64,000 nt of DNA from [Phialemoniopsis] sp. UDSM-2020 (Eukaryota > Ascomycota > Sordariomycetes > Thyridiales > Thyridiaceae), in NCBI GenBank assembly GCA_018873225.1, contig JAEILZ010000007.1:2976001-3040000 (forward strand). The letters run 5' to 3'. The position numbers were made by a program, and so were the translations under genes. Every line of letters begins with the position of its first letter. Position 1 is the first letter of the stretch. The notes under the pieces were generated by a model. The model was not told the DNA's origin, made no database searches, and saw only the letters and a program-made list of their open reading frames with translations. Below, piece after piece: positions 19,846 to 29,110 of this stretch.

Positions 19846-22806
19846 ATGACCGAGCCAGAGAATTTTGACGAGGATCTCTTCGCCGACCTGTATGTACCTC
19901 TTACTCACACTGCACGCTTAGTCCCGACACTAATGGCTTGCAGCTATGCCGATGACGATACCGCACCCAAAGCCCCCTCTGCGCCGCAACCCCACGCAGC
20001 TCCTGTCCCTGCTCCAGCACCCGACCAAGATGATCATGACAATGCCGTGAATGGCTATGATTATGGTGGAGGTGATGCACAGGCGAACAATGATGTTGAG
20101 GATGACGACGACGACGATGTCGACTTCAACCTGGGCAATGGGAGCACGACTGTAGCGCCCCACGATGACACACCTAGCTACTCAGCACCTACCCCAGTCC
20201 CTGTCACAAAGGGCCCGAACGCCAAAGAAGATGGGTAAGATTGACACTCCAACGCCTTCCCTACACTTTCACCACATCTTGATATGCGTGACCCTTGTTT
20301 TTGGCTTTGCTGCGGGATCAGTATGAACGGGGGGCCACCTGCTTGGCAAACCCCCGAGAGCTACGTGCCCAAATCTACTATGATACGGGGTCATGGAGGC
20401 GCAATATGGAGGCCAGAATCTGTGGAGGAATGCCAGATATGTGGACTCGTGGTTCACTATGACTGCAGACGACACAAGTCTTGTCATCGAGCTCCAGCAA
20501 GTAAACGCGAGGTCAGAATGGAGCATATGCGACGTGGGATCTGAAGATCTGAACGAAACATGAGCACAAGCTGCCTCTTGCCTGGGATTGAGATTCGTGG
20601 CCGAGTGATGGATCATCAAGAGTACTTCTCGAAGCAGACATCGAATACAATAGTCAGGCAGGCCAGGAGCACACTCCTGGGGTCCATAGCCCGCAGGCAC
20701 AGATAATCTTAGAGCGCCGCTGAAGAGATACAACTCTCTTCGAGAAAGCCGTGTCAAGATTTGGCAGCGGGTTGCGCTTGCGTCCAGTACCTAGCTTGAC
20801 CGGTAGCAAGATACTCGCAAAGATCATCAGGCAGAGAAAGATACAAAGACCATCGACAAGAAAAACCATCTGCACCATTTACATTTCTCTGAGCTTTGGG
20901 GATTTATTTGTGGATCATTGTCGTCACAAATCGCATTACAACAACGACTTCGCAAGGCAACACACAGACAAATTGCCAAGATGATGGATTCCGATACATC
21001 TTCGCTCAGTGACGAAGATTTTATTCCTCTGCTCTCTGAAGATGATCAAGCGTTCAAGGACGAAGAAGGATGCCATAAACTCGAGATCACCGCAATCTCA
21101 ACTGGATCACAAGATGATTGCGAAATCGCACCCGACCGCGGAGTACGGTTCGTCATCTATCTGGCCTGGACGCCATGGACCTCACATCATAGACGCTGCA
21201 GTCTGCCTCTGCCTTCCTTGAAAATGCGAATCCAGAAGCCGGCGCGAACCATGAAGTTCTGCACACTTAAAGCGAGCTCTGCTGCGTTGCACTATCTTGC
21301 CATTCACAACACCCAGCCTTACTGCTTCTATGTTCCGTCCCAAGATGTTTGCTAACGTTAATCTGCTGTAGCAAGATGTTTATTGGAGGTCTGAACTGGG
21401 AGACGACTGATCGTATGTTGGAATAACTGCACAGCTCCGGATTGCAAAGCTAACAACTCGACCAGAATCTCTACGGGATTACTTCTCTCAGTTTGGCGAG
21501 GTCACTGAGTGTACGGTCATGCGCGATGGAGCCACCGGTCGGTCTCGAGGCTTTGGTTTCCTCACCTTCAAGGATCCCAAGACGGTAAACATTGTCATGG
21601 TCAAGGAACACTATCTAGATGGCAAGATCGTAAGTCATCTTGATCAACCTTTCAAGGCTGCTTTCGATCGTGAAACGTTAGCTCACCCTCTCTTGTCAGA
21701 TTGATCCCAAGCGTGCGATCCCTCGCGACGAACAGGAAAAGACTTCAAAGATCTTTGTCGGCGGTGTCTCTCAAGAGACCACGGATCAAGAATTCAGGGA
21801 CTACTTTGCGCAATTTGGACGTGTAGTCGACGCCACCCTTATGATGGACAAGGACACTGGGAGGCCGAGAGGCTTTGGCTTCGTGACTTTCGAGTCTGAT
21901 GCTGGTGTCGAGGCCTGCCTGAACACAAGTCTCGAGATCCACGGCAAGCCTATCGAGGTCAAGAAGGCACAGCCGCGCGGCAACATGCGCGAGGAGGAGG
22001 AGGCCAACCGTCGCGGCGGAGGCAAATTCCGCAAGGGGGGCAGCGGGGGCATGGAAGACCAGGGCACCATTGGCCAGCAGATGGGCGGTGCTGGCGGCAT
22101 GACTCCCCAGATGATGGCCCAGTATTTCCAGCGTATGCAGCAGTACATGGCCATGATGCAACAGCAGCAGATGGCCATGAACCGTGGCATGAACATGGGT
22201 GGCATGAACCCCGCCATGATGCAGATGATGCAGATGCAGCAAATGCAGCAGCAGATGATGCAGCAGCAAGGTCGCGGCGGAGATGGCCAGGGTAACAACC
22301 CCATGGCCAACATGAATCCCCAGATGATGCAGCAGATGCAGCAAATGATGGCGCAACAGCAGGCCGGCCAGGATGCCGGTGCCCAAGGTGCCGGTGCCCA
22401 GGGCGGGGGCAACCGCCCAGGCTATGACCCAGCAGAGCAGCAGATGTTCGAGCAGCAGAAGTACGACCAGCAAGGCAGTCGAGGTCCACGGAACAACAAC
22501 AACAACAACCAGCAGCAACAGCAGCAGCAGCAGCAGCAGTATGGTCAGGGCGGCTACGGTATGGGTGGAGGCGCCCCGACTTCGTGGGAGGGCATGTACG
22601 ACGACGTCCCGCAACCGAATGCCAACCAAGGCCGTGGTGGTTTCCGCAACCGGGGAGGTGGCTACCATCAGCAGCAGCAGATGGGGAGTGGCAATGCTCC
22701 GCCCAACGCACCGACCGGCCCCAAGAATGCCGGTCGACCCGGTGCCAACTACCGGGGCGGCGGACGTGGCGGCAACCGTGGCTACCACCCTTACGCCAGG
22801 GGTTAA
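19846..22806 (+). CDS. hrp1: Hrp1/Nab4-type RNA-binding protein
   Basis: Yeast Hrp1 (cleavage factor IB) binds mRNA 3' processing signals and shuttles between nucleus and cytoplasm. Five exons: 19846..19889, 19944..20234, 21372..21412, 21466..21629 and 21700..22806; 1647 nt in total, 548 residues, in frame throughout. The N-terminus is acidic and Pro/Ala-rich. RRM1 starts at about residue 112 (RNP2 MFIGGL, RNP1 RGFGFLTF). RRM2 follows after a short linker (RNP2 IFVGGV, RNP1 RGFGFVTF). The C-terminal 250 residues are rich in Gln, Met, Asn and Gly, with RGG-like motifs at the end, typical of prion-like hnRNP tails. The second intron (20235..21371) is 1137 nt, far longer than any other here. Introns 1, 3 and 4 are 53-70 nt. 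Confidence 0.93.
22492..22539 (+). repeat. AAC/CAG triplet tract inside hrp1
   Basis: A run of AAC triplets followed by CAG/CAA triplets encodes consecutive Asn then Gln residues in the hrp1 low-complexity tail. It stays in frame and is a likely site of length variation between strains. Confidence 0.9.
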
Positions 22807-23274
22807 ATGCCTGTTTGGTATCCTTTGTCAACTTATACTACTGGTACTCGTCTCTTCTTTTCGGACTTTCCTGCCGAACTTGAAGGAGCACGCATCTTTT
22901 CCGAGAGAGTGGAAGAATCTTTGAATTTCCGCGACCGATCACAGACGGAGTTGGGCACTGTATGATATTGGGTTTATACGTTTCTTCGATCACCGTTCAT
23001 CTTTATCAAGTATCGCCGAGCGTCGGTCTAGCTCGGGAGCATATGAGCAGACGATAATTCGGAGATTGAGGGCTGAAAGGCTATTCTGAAAGGGAACAAA
23101 GACAAACAAACATCTGCGACGCAAAAGGCAGCGACCGCAGTTCCAAAAAGACCAGGTAATTGCCATCGATGAGCAGCTGTTCTCGGGGATGGATCACCGA
23201 GCGCGGGGTGCTTCGCGAACAGCAGCTTCATTAGCAACAGAATGAGGCGAATTGTAATTATTAAACATCGTGAT
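22807..23274. other. convergent 3' region
   Basis: Space of 468 nt between the 3' ends of hrp1 and the dioxygenase gene. No gene or repeat seen. Confidence 0.5.
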
Positions 23275-24246
23275 TCATATCTCATTTGTGACATGTCTGC
23301 AATTTTGCAGCTTCGTGAAGCCCTCCTTTGGAGGCTGTAGCCAGTTTCTCTTGTCGTACGTCCTACCATCGCCGCCCTCGATGACATGGAATGTGTAAAT
23401 GATCCTCCCCTTCTGGCTCAGATTCTTTTCGCTCTTGTGCAGCAGGTTCCCGTGTATAAGCACCAGACTGCCGGCCTTGACCTCGCCAGGCACATACTTG
23501 CCGTTCTCGGTCTCGCCCTCCATCCGCTTGTCCTCCCCGTACTCGTCGCCGGGCGGGAACCTCGGCCCTTCGTTGTCCACCATCTCCGTACCCGCGTCGC
23601 CCGCCTTGCGCACCAGCCTCTTGGCCACGGGCGCCCACCGGTGGCTCCCGGGCAGGAAGCTCAGGCAGCCGTTCTCGAGCGTCGCGTCCTCGAGCGCGTA
23701 CCAGAAGCCCACGGCGCTCGGCGGGTCCGTGTACAGAAAGGTGCTGTCCTGGTGCGGCGGCACGGCCCCGCCGATCTCGGGCTGCTTGCAGATGACCATG
23801 CTCTGCAGGCACCGCGGGTCCGCGAAGCCCAGGTCGCGCGCCACGGCGGCCGGGCGCGCCTTCATGCCCGGGACGGCTTGGTCGTCTAGCAGCGCCGCGA
23901 AGGGCGGGCTCAGCGCGTGCAGGTAGTGCCCGATCTTGTTGACGGCGCGGGCTTTGGGCTTGGTCAGCTTGCCTGTCGCCTCGTCGAAGGCGTCCTCCTC
24001 GAAGAAGAAGCGGACCTTGTCGCCCGAGGTCAGGAAGTAGTCGTCGCCGACGTGCTCGTCGTCGTTGGTGGTGCCCGTGCGGAAGCGCGTCATGGGGTGG
24101 TTCTCGAGGGAGAAGTCATCGAGGAGGCGGTGCGTCTCGTCGAGGAGGGACTGGACTGTGGCCGGGGGCAGGGCGTCCGGGACGACGAGGTAGCCGTCGC
24201 GGCGGAAGGCGGCGAGCTGCGCCGGGGTGAGGCCATCCGTGGCCAT
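23275..24246 (-). CDS. phytanoyl-CoA dioxygenase (PhyH) family protein
   Basis: Fe(II)/2-oxoglutarate-dependent oxygenase fold; 323 residues in one exon, similar in length and layout to PHYHD1-type proteins. The iron-binding triad is visible: H165 and D167 in PPHQDSTFLY, and a distal His in LIHGNLLHKS (H265 or H270). R281 in KGRIIYTFH is placed to bind 2-oxoglutarate. The substrate cannot be told from sequence. Family members act on CoA esters or on small molecules, and many fungal ones are uncharacterised. No N-terminal targeting signal and no C-terminal SKL-type peroxisomal signal (it ends NEI), so a cytosolic location is the simplest reading. GC-rich codon use gives long antisense frames over this gene, which I discount. 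Its start ATG is the first in the frame. Confidence 0.9.
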   Translation of the reverse strand: MATDGLTPAQLAAFRRDGYLVVPDALPPATVQSLLDETHRLLDDFSLENHPMTRFRTGTTNDDEHVGDDYFLTSGDKVRFFFEEDAFDEATGKLTKPKARAVNKIGHYLHALSPPFAALLDDQAVPGMKARPAAVARDLGFADPRCLQSMVICKQPEIGGAVPPHQDSTFLYTDPPSAVGFWYALEDATLENGCLSFLPGSHRWAPVAKRLVRKAGDAGTEMVDNEGPRFPPGDEYGEDKRMEGETENGKYVPGEVKAGSLVLIHGNLLHKSEKNLSQKGRIIYTFHVIEGGDGRTYDKRNWLQPPKEGFTKLQNCRHVTNEI

Positions 24247-25854
24247 GACCGAGAACGTGGTGGATGACAGGCGACTGGTGGTCAGGTATCTAGATTTCCG
24301 GCTCTGGAAGGCGGTTGGGTTCCTTGCTAAGTCCAGTCCGCGAGCTCGCTGCGAAATGCAATTCCGTCGATTGGTCTCGTGCTGTTGCGCGGGGTTGCGG
24401 ATCGTGGTACGTCAATGCCGCCAAACTTATCTTATCGCGAAACAAAGCCGGCGGTGGGCGACGGAAAGCGACGGTTTGGAGTTCATCCACAACCACCACA
24501 GGACCCAGATAATGGTAAATGAAGTTCGTGAATGATATGCTAACCAAGAGTAGAAGGTCCTAACTTTGGTTCAGATGGTCTGCGTGCGCCTGCGCATGCT
24601 ATGTTTTGAGCCAGATCCGTCAAGCATGCCACTTTAGATCTCACAGGTTTGTAAAGCATGAGTTGCTTGCGACCAATCATAGCATATATCAAATCTCATC
24701 GGACAGTGATTTGACTACTGAATTCATGATTTGGTCCTAAATTATTAGACCAGGAAGATCAAGTTGTCTGGATTCAAAAGAAAGTTCAGAATGACACTCG
24801 TTAATCAGTACATTCTCTCCTCGTTGGCAACTGTGTCGTAAGGGTGAATACGAATTAAATGCTCGATCTAAATTGCTGCTCACTAATCCCACTGTCTAAT
24901 ATGCAGGTGAATGGAAACTTGATGATACTCGAGTTGTCCTGTGTTCGAGCAAGATGGAATTAGGTAACATAAGAGAAGACGTATGGTGTTGTCGGTGCAT
25001 CGTCGAATGTGAATGAGCCCATAAGTAAGTTGCTAATGAACACGATCGAGAAGCAAACATGGTTGAATACAAAGCCCCAAGCCTCGCTTCTTACTTTACA
25101 ACTGGGAAATTGACTCAGGCCCTCGGCTATGATTTGTGCTACATGGCGGCACTGTGATCTACTTATAAGTGGCCAAGTTGTTTCCATTGAAAGAGACCTG
25201 ACCAGAGCGTGGGGACGGCTTGGTTATTTGTCCGAGGTGCACATCGAGGCTAGTATTTACATATATGTCGAAAATCTCTATTTAAACTTCTCTGTGTAGG
25301 CATATTCCACAGAGGTATAGAGCAACCTAAACTAAGTGAATATATGCCCGACTTGTATGGCTGAAGCTGTCATGAATGCGGCTACAATTTCCTTGCCAAG
25401 CGAAATAACGTTGTTGGCTCCACCAACAAAAGGACACACTCAGACATTCAACCCGCCGCTATTTTATTACCAGCCAGCCGGGCTTTCGCTTACTGCCGTT
25501 CAGCTGTAGACTAATACCACTAGGCCGAACGATCATCCCCGATCTTGAAAGGGGGGGGCATCCACCCTTTCCAGCCGGCGGACCTGTGTAAGTAGGCAAT
25601 CTGCCGGGATCTCTCGTACTGTCATCAGGATACTAGTAGGGATCCTTGTCAGACCGGAGAGGCTGATGAGGCCTGAGCTTTTGCAAAAGGACAATGGAAT
25701 TTTTTTACGTTTGCCCCATCTCGATCCGGTAATCTGGGATATCATGTATATACAGCACATCAATTCTCCTTGCACCCCGGAAGAGTTGTAGACGTTCTAT
25801 CTCAGGCTCCGACTCGTCGACAATCAGAATCTCTCTGCCCCTGAGTTGTTGGCT
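24247..25854. other. gene-free, AT-richer region
   Basis: About 1.6 kb with no convincing gene. The portion from about 24560 to 25450 is noticeably AT-rich. It ends with the promoter of the secreted-protein gene. Short frames at 24960..25187 and 25533..25775 have no family resemblance. Confidence 0.45.
25747..25753 (+). promoter_or_regulatory. TATA box of the secreted Thr-rich protein gene
   Basis: TATATAC lies about 100 nt before the ATG at 25855, a usual fungal spacing. Confidence 0.5.
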
Positions 25855-27327
25855 ATGATGTCCCGCAGGTTTCTCTATACTCTTGCCGCCTTATCGGCGT
25901 CGGTCACATCCGGCTATGCTGTATCATCTGACGAGTGTGAGGCCGTGGCGCCAGAGCCACTGCCGACCAGCATTGCCCTTGCGACACCACCACTGGTCAC
26001 CGAGGTAGTTCCTGTCTTTACCGAGACCGTCACCACAATCACAGCCGCTGGTGACTGTACTCTCACCCTTGGCTGTATCGAAGGTCTGGGTTGCGTGGAG
26101 CAGGTGACATATATCGCGGAGCCAACTGTGTGCACTGTAACGGCCATCGCTACAAGAACGACAACGGTCACTTGCTCGACTGCCACTACTATCATCGAAC
26201 ACACCTGGGACCCGGGTTGTGACTGCACAGCCACGAGGACGTACCACTGGACGCCGCCAACCACCAACAACCCTCCAGAATGTACAACATCTACCGTGAC
26301 CATGACGGCGGCTCAAGAAACCCTCACTGTGCCTGGACCTGCATCGACAGAGACAGAGACAGTGACGGCCCCATTTGGGAACGGCACCGTTATCACCGTG
26401 ACTCAGCCCGGTCAGACAGTGACTTCGGTCGTGCCGTGCTCTAACAACAGTACCGGACCCGGCCCGACCATCACCAGAACGGTTACCAGTGTCTCCATAT
26501 CTACCCAGTTGTCCACGACCACCATCACCTCCGCTTGTAACACAACGATCCCCCCACCGTCTACTACTTCCTCAAGCCAGCCTGTCCCCACCACCTCGAG
26601 TGGCCCGGAACCAAGTAGCGGCCCGCAAGCGTGCGGGTGCAGCCAGTACGGCTACTTAGTACAATTCGAGGAACTCATCCAGGTGGATATACAAACAGGC
26701 GCCTCCAAGAGCATCCGCAACAACCTGGCCAGCGGCCAGGAGAACCTCAATGCCATGGGCTACAACGTGCTAGACAACTACCTGTACGCCCAGGGCACCA
26801 CCAACAAGACCCTGTTCCGCATCGGCTGCGACGGTGGCGTCGAGGTCGTGTCCTACATGCCCCGCATCGGCACAACCCAGCTCGGGGACGTGACCCCTGA
26901 CGGCTACTACTGGTTCTCGGCCAACGGGCGCACCTGGGCCCAGGCCGACCTGCGGCCCGGCTCGCCCACCTACGGCCAGGCTGTCGCCCAGGGCGAGACC
27001 GAACGGCCTGGACGCGTGGCAGATTGGGTGTATGTGGCCGGCGGAGGCGAATACCTGTACTCGCTCGTCTACACGAGCGGCACGGGCACGACGCTCACGC
27101 GCTTCAGCTTGGCGACAAAGGTGTGGCAGGAGATCAAGTACTTCCCTAATGTACAGGGCAGATGGGGAGCCATGTATGCTGTCGCCGACGGTGTGTTCTG
27201 CGCGTCGGACAATGACAGTGGTGAGATCTGGCGCTTCCCGATCGACGGTAGCCAGCCGCGGCTGCTGGCGCAAGGTCCCGTCTCCGATGCCAATGACGGC
27301 GCTCGGTGTATTGGGAACGAGTTATAG
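25855..27327 (+). CDS. secreted Thr/Ser-rich protein with C-terminal propeller-like domain
   Basis: Single exon, 490 residues from the ATG at 25855 (MMSRRFLYTLAAL). The first 21 or so residues form a signal peptide ending near TSGYA. Residues to about 260 are extremely Thr/Val/Pro-rich with paired cysteines (for example CTLTLGCIEGLGC, DPGCDCT) and N-glycosylation sequons, as in fungal cell-surface mucin-like proteins. From about residue 262 (CGCSQYGYLVQ) to the end a folded domain of about 230 residues contains repeated DVTPDGYYWFSANG / GGGEYLYSLVY-like strands. It resembles the DUF6923 type of beta-propeller seen behind Thr-rich stalks in secreted fungal proteins. Function unknown; cell-wall or extracellular location is inferred. 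No GPI-anchor tail is visible at the C-terminus (ARCIGNEL). Confidence 0.85.
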   Translation: MMSRRFLYTLAALSASVTSGYAVSSDECEAVAPEPLPTSIALATPPLVTEVVPVFTETVTTITAAGDCTLTLGCIEGLGCVEQVTYIAEPTVCTVTAIATRTTTVTCSTATTIIEHTWDPGCDCTATRTYHWTPPTTNNPPECTTSTVTMTAAQETLTVPGPASTETETVTAPFGNGTVITVTQPGQTVTSVVPCSNNSTGPGPTITRTVTSVSISTQLSTTTITSACNTTIPPPSTTSSSQPVPTTSSGPEPSSGPQACGCSQYGYLVQFEELIQVDIQTGASKSIRNNLASGQENLNAMGYNVLDNYLYAQGTTNKTLFRIGCDGGVEVVSYMPRIGTTQLGDVTPDGYYWFSANGRTWAQADLRPGSPTYGQAVAQGETERPGRVADWVYVAGGGEYLYSLVYTSGTGTTLTRFSLATKVWQEIKYFPNVQGRWGAMYAVADGVFCASDNDSGEIWRFPIDGSQPRLLAQGPVSDANDGARCIGNEL

Positions 27328-27860
27328 TACATCTCTAGAGGGAGGCGAGCGAGATAGGAGACGGCTTATCGCCTCAACCACTTGAGCCCTTAGAATTGCA
27401 CATCTTGAAAGCTCCATATCTGTCGTGCTATAGTAATGCAATCATTACGTCTGATGACTCTGAAGACTTGAAACTTCATCGATTAAACAGATACTTGAAT
27501 AAAACGGTGGGACAATAGGTTATATCATGTGACAGACTTGAGAACCAGCATGACGCACTTGATGTTCAGTCCCTTTCTTTTTTTCTTTGGCCTACTCTTG
27601 ATAGGTCAGAACTAGAGTAAGCCCGGAGTTTAGTAGTCTTTAGAGAAGTCCAACTCAGTTGGCACTGCTACAACTCTCGTCACATCCCCTCTGAGGGACA
27701 CTTGTTCCTTGCGGTGACAACACATACATCGGATAGACATATATCACACCGGCACAGCCTTAAATAGGTGTATCTTAGTATTGATTTAAGGTCCGGATAA
27801 GAAATGTTGGCTACTGTGATATCAGTATTGCAACCCCTACTTAGATAGACATACATCAAC
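27328..27860. other. convergent 3' region
   Basis: AT-rich spacer between the secreted-protein gene and the four-TM gene. No gene seen. A GTAAGT just after the predicted stop of the minus-strand gene leaves open a further 3' exon here. Confidence 0.4.
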
Positions 27861-28454
27861 TTACATAAACTGGTATGCACTCAGTCCCAGCACAAACAAG
27901 CCAGCAAGGGTGGAGAAGCCCACTGCAACCCAGCCAACTGTTCCGACATAGGCAACTAGAGCCAGTGCGAGAAATAGAAAGGCGACGACGAGCAAGAGAT
28001 GCAGAACCAGTGATGCCACGATTCCGATAGGGTTCCATGTCCGTTCCCACGCTGGCGCGCCCCTGTCTTGCAAGATGGTCAGGACACTCGACGAGTAGCC
28101 TGCCACAGCAATTGCCAGTATGAAACAAAGCCATGCGACGCCCAAGAAACCTCGAACTGTAGCCAATGCAAACGGAGGCTGTGCGGGCTTCCACAACTCT
28201 GCGGGATCAGCCATCTGCCCAGCAATGACAGCAAATGTCGAAGCACCGAAGATGGAGACACTGAAGATGAACGAGATAAATCTTTGGTAGTCCTCAACCG
28301 ATCGCATGTCTCGTGTGACTATCGGGCCCATGGTCGAAACTCCGTGTGTTGACCCGCCTTGATCGGGTGCAGCTAGTCTTGGCTCTTCCGATGATGCCCG
28401 CTCTTGAACTGCGACATCCCCGTCCTTGGGATGTTGAAAAGTCGAGATGTCCAT
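27861..28454 (-). CDS. small four-transmembrane protein
   Basis: About 197 residues from the ATG at 28454 (MDISTFQHP); the frame is open further upstream but only from a GTG. The N-terminal 65 residues are polar. Then come four hydrophobic segments: SFIFSVSIFGASTFAVI, GFLGVAWLCFILAIAVAG, IVASLVLHLLLVVAFLFLALAL and VGWVAVGFSTLAGLFVLGL. Family not recognised; similar small membrane proteins of unknown role are common in filamentous fungi. The last codons read QFM-stop, but GTAAGT overlaps the stop (TTTAT|GTAAGT), so splicing could extend the C-terminus. Transcribed divergently from the NLR-like locus. Confidence 0.65.
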   Translation of the reverse strand: MDISTFQHPKDGDVAVQERASSEEPRLAAPDQGGSTHGVSTMGPIVTRDMRSVEDYQRFISFIFSVSIFGASTFAVIAGQMADPAELWKPAQPPFALATVRGFLGVAWLCFILAIAVAGYSSSVLTILQDRGAPAWERTWNPIGIVASLVLHLLLVVAFLFLALALVAYVGTVGWVAVGFSTLAGLFVLGLSAYQFM

Positions 28455-29110
28455 GTCGCTCCTCCGGAGACGCGCTAATGTGAATAGACTTATACAGTGC
28501 CCCCTGCAAGGTAACGAACCTTTCACTAGGACCGAGCCCTCAGAAGGAAGCGCCACAATGGCTGTAATTCTCTTTGGTCCCTATAATCGATGGCCTCAAC
28601 CGCAGAGATGTCGCCCAAGTAGTCGAGCGCACCTGTATACCGGGTTCTGGCCTGTTCTCGAGCGCCAAGACAGTGGGAAAGTAGGATGGAAAGTGACGCG
28701 AAGGAGAGCGAAAGGCGTTTTGCAGATTGCATCCAAGCTGAAAATCTTACGAAAGCCCCAATCACTTCGTAGCAGTGCTGAGGTTCAATTGGTCTGATGC
28801 ATGTGGCCACAAGTAGCCGCCCCATGCGCAGACGCTGGTATTTCCTGCATGTGACATCGAAAGGTGGGCGTAAGCAGGCACACCTTCCTAGGCGGCAGTC
28901 TGGAGGCGAGCAGGCTGGCTTCCTCATATCGAATTCCTCCCTATCATTCATCGGTGTCTTCATCCTGGGTTTGATATCATTATGAAGTATCGTTTGAGAT
29001 TGAACGTCCTCGTCACCTACATTGTAAAAACCCGCATCGCTTGATATCGCAGTCGATCTAATGGCAATCTGTAGACATTAATCGCTCAACTTTGTCTCGC
29101 CAGTGTTCAG
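28455..29110. other. divergent upstream region
   Basis: Separates the four-TM gene (minus) from the NLR-like locus (plus). The true first exon of the NLR-like gene probably lies here but I cannot place it. Confidence 0.4.

Noticed and set aside
21745..22788. 347-residue antisense frame over the hrp1 tail
   Set aside because: Produced by reading the CAG/ATG-rich low-complexity DNA backwards; long Leu and Val runs only.
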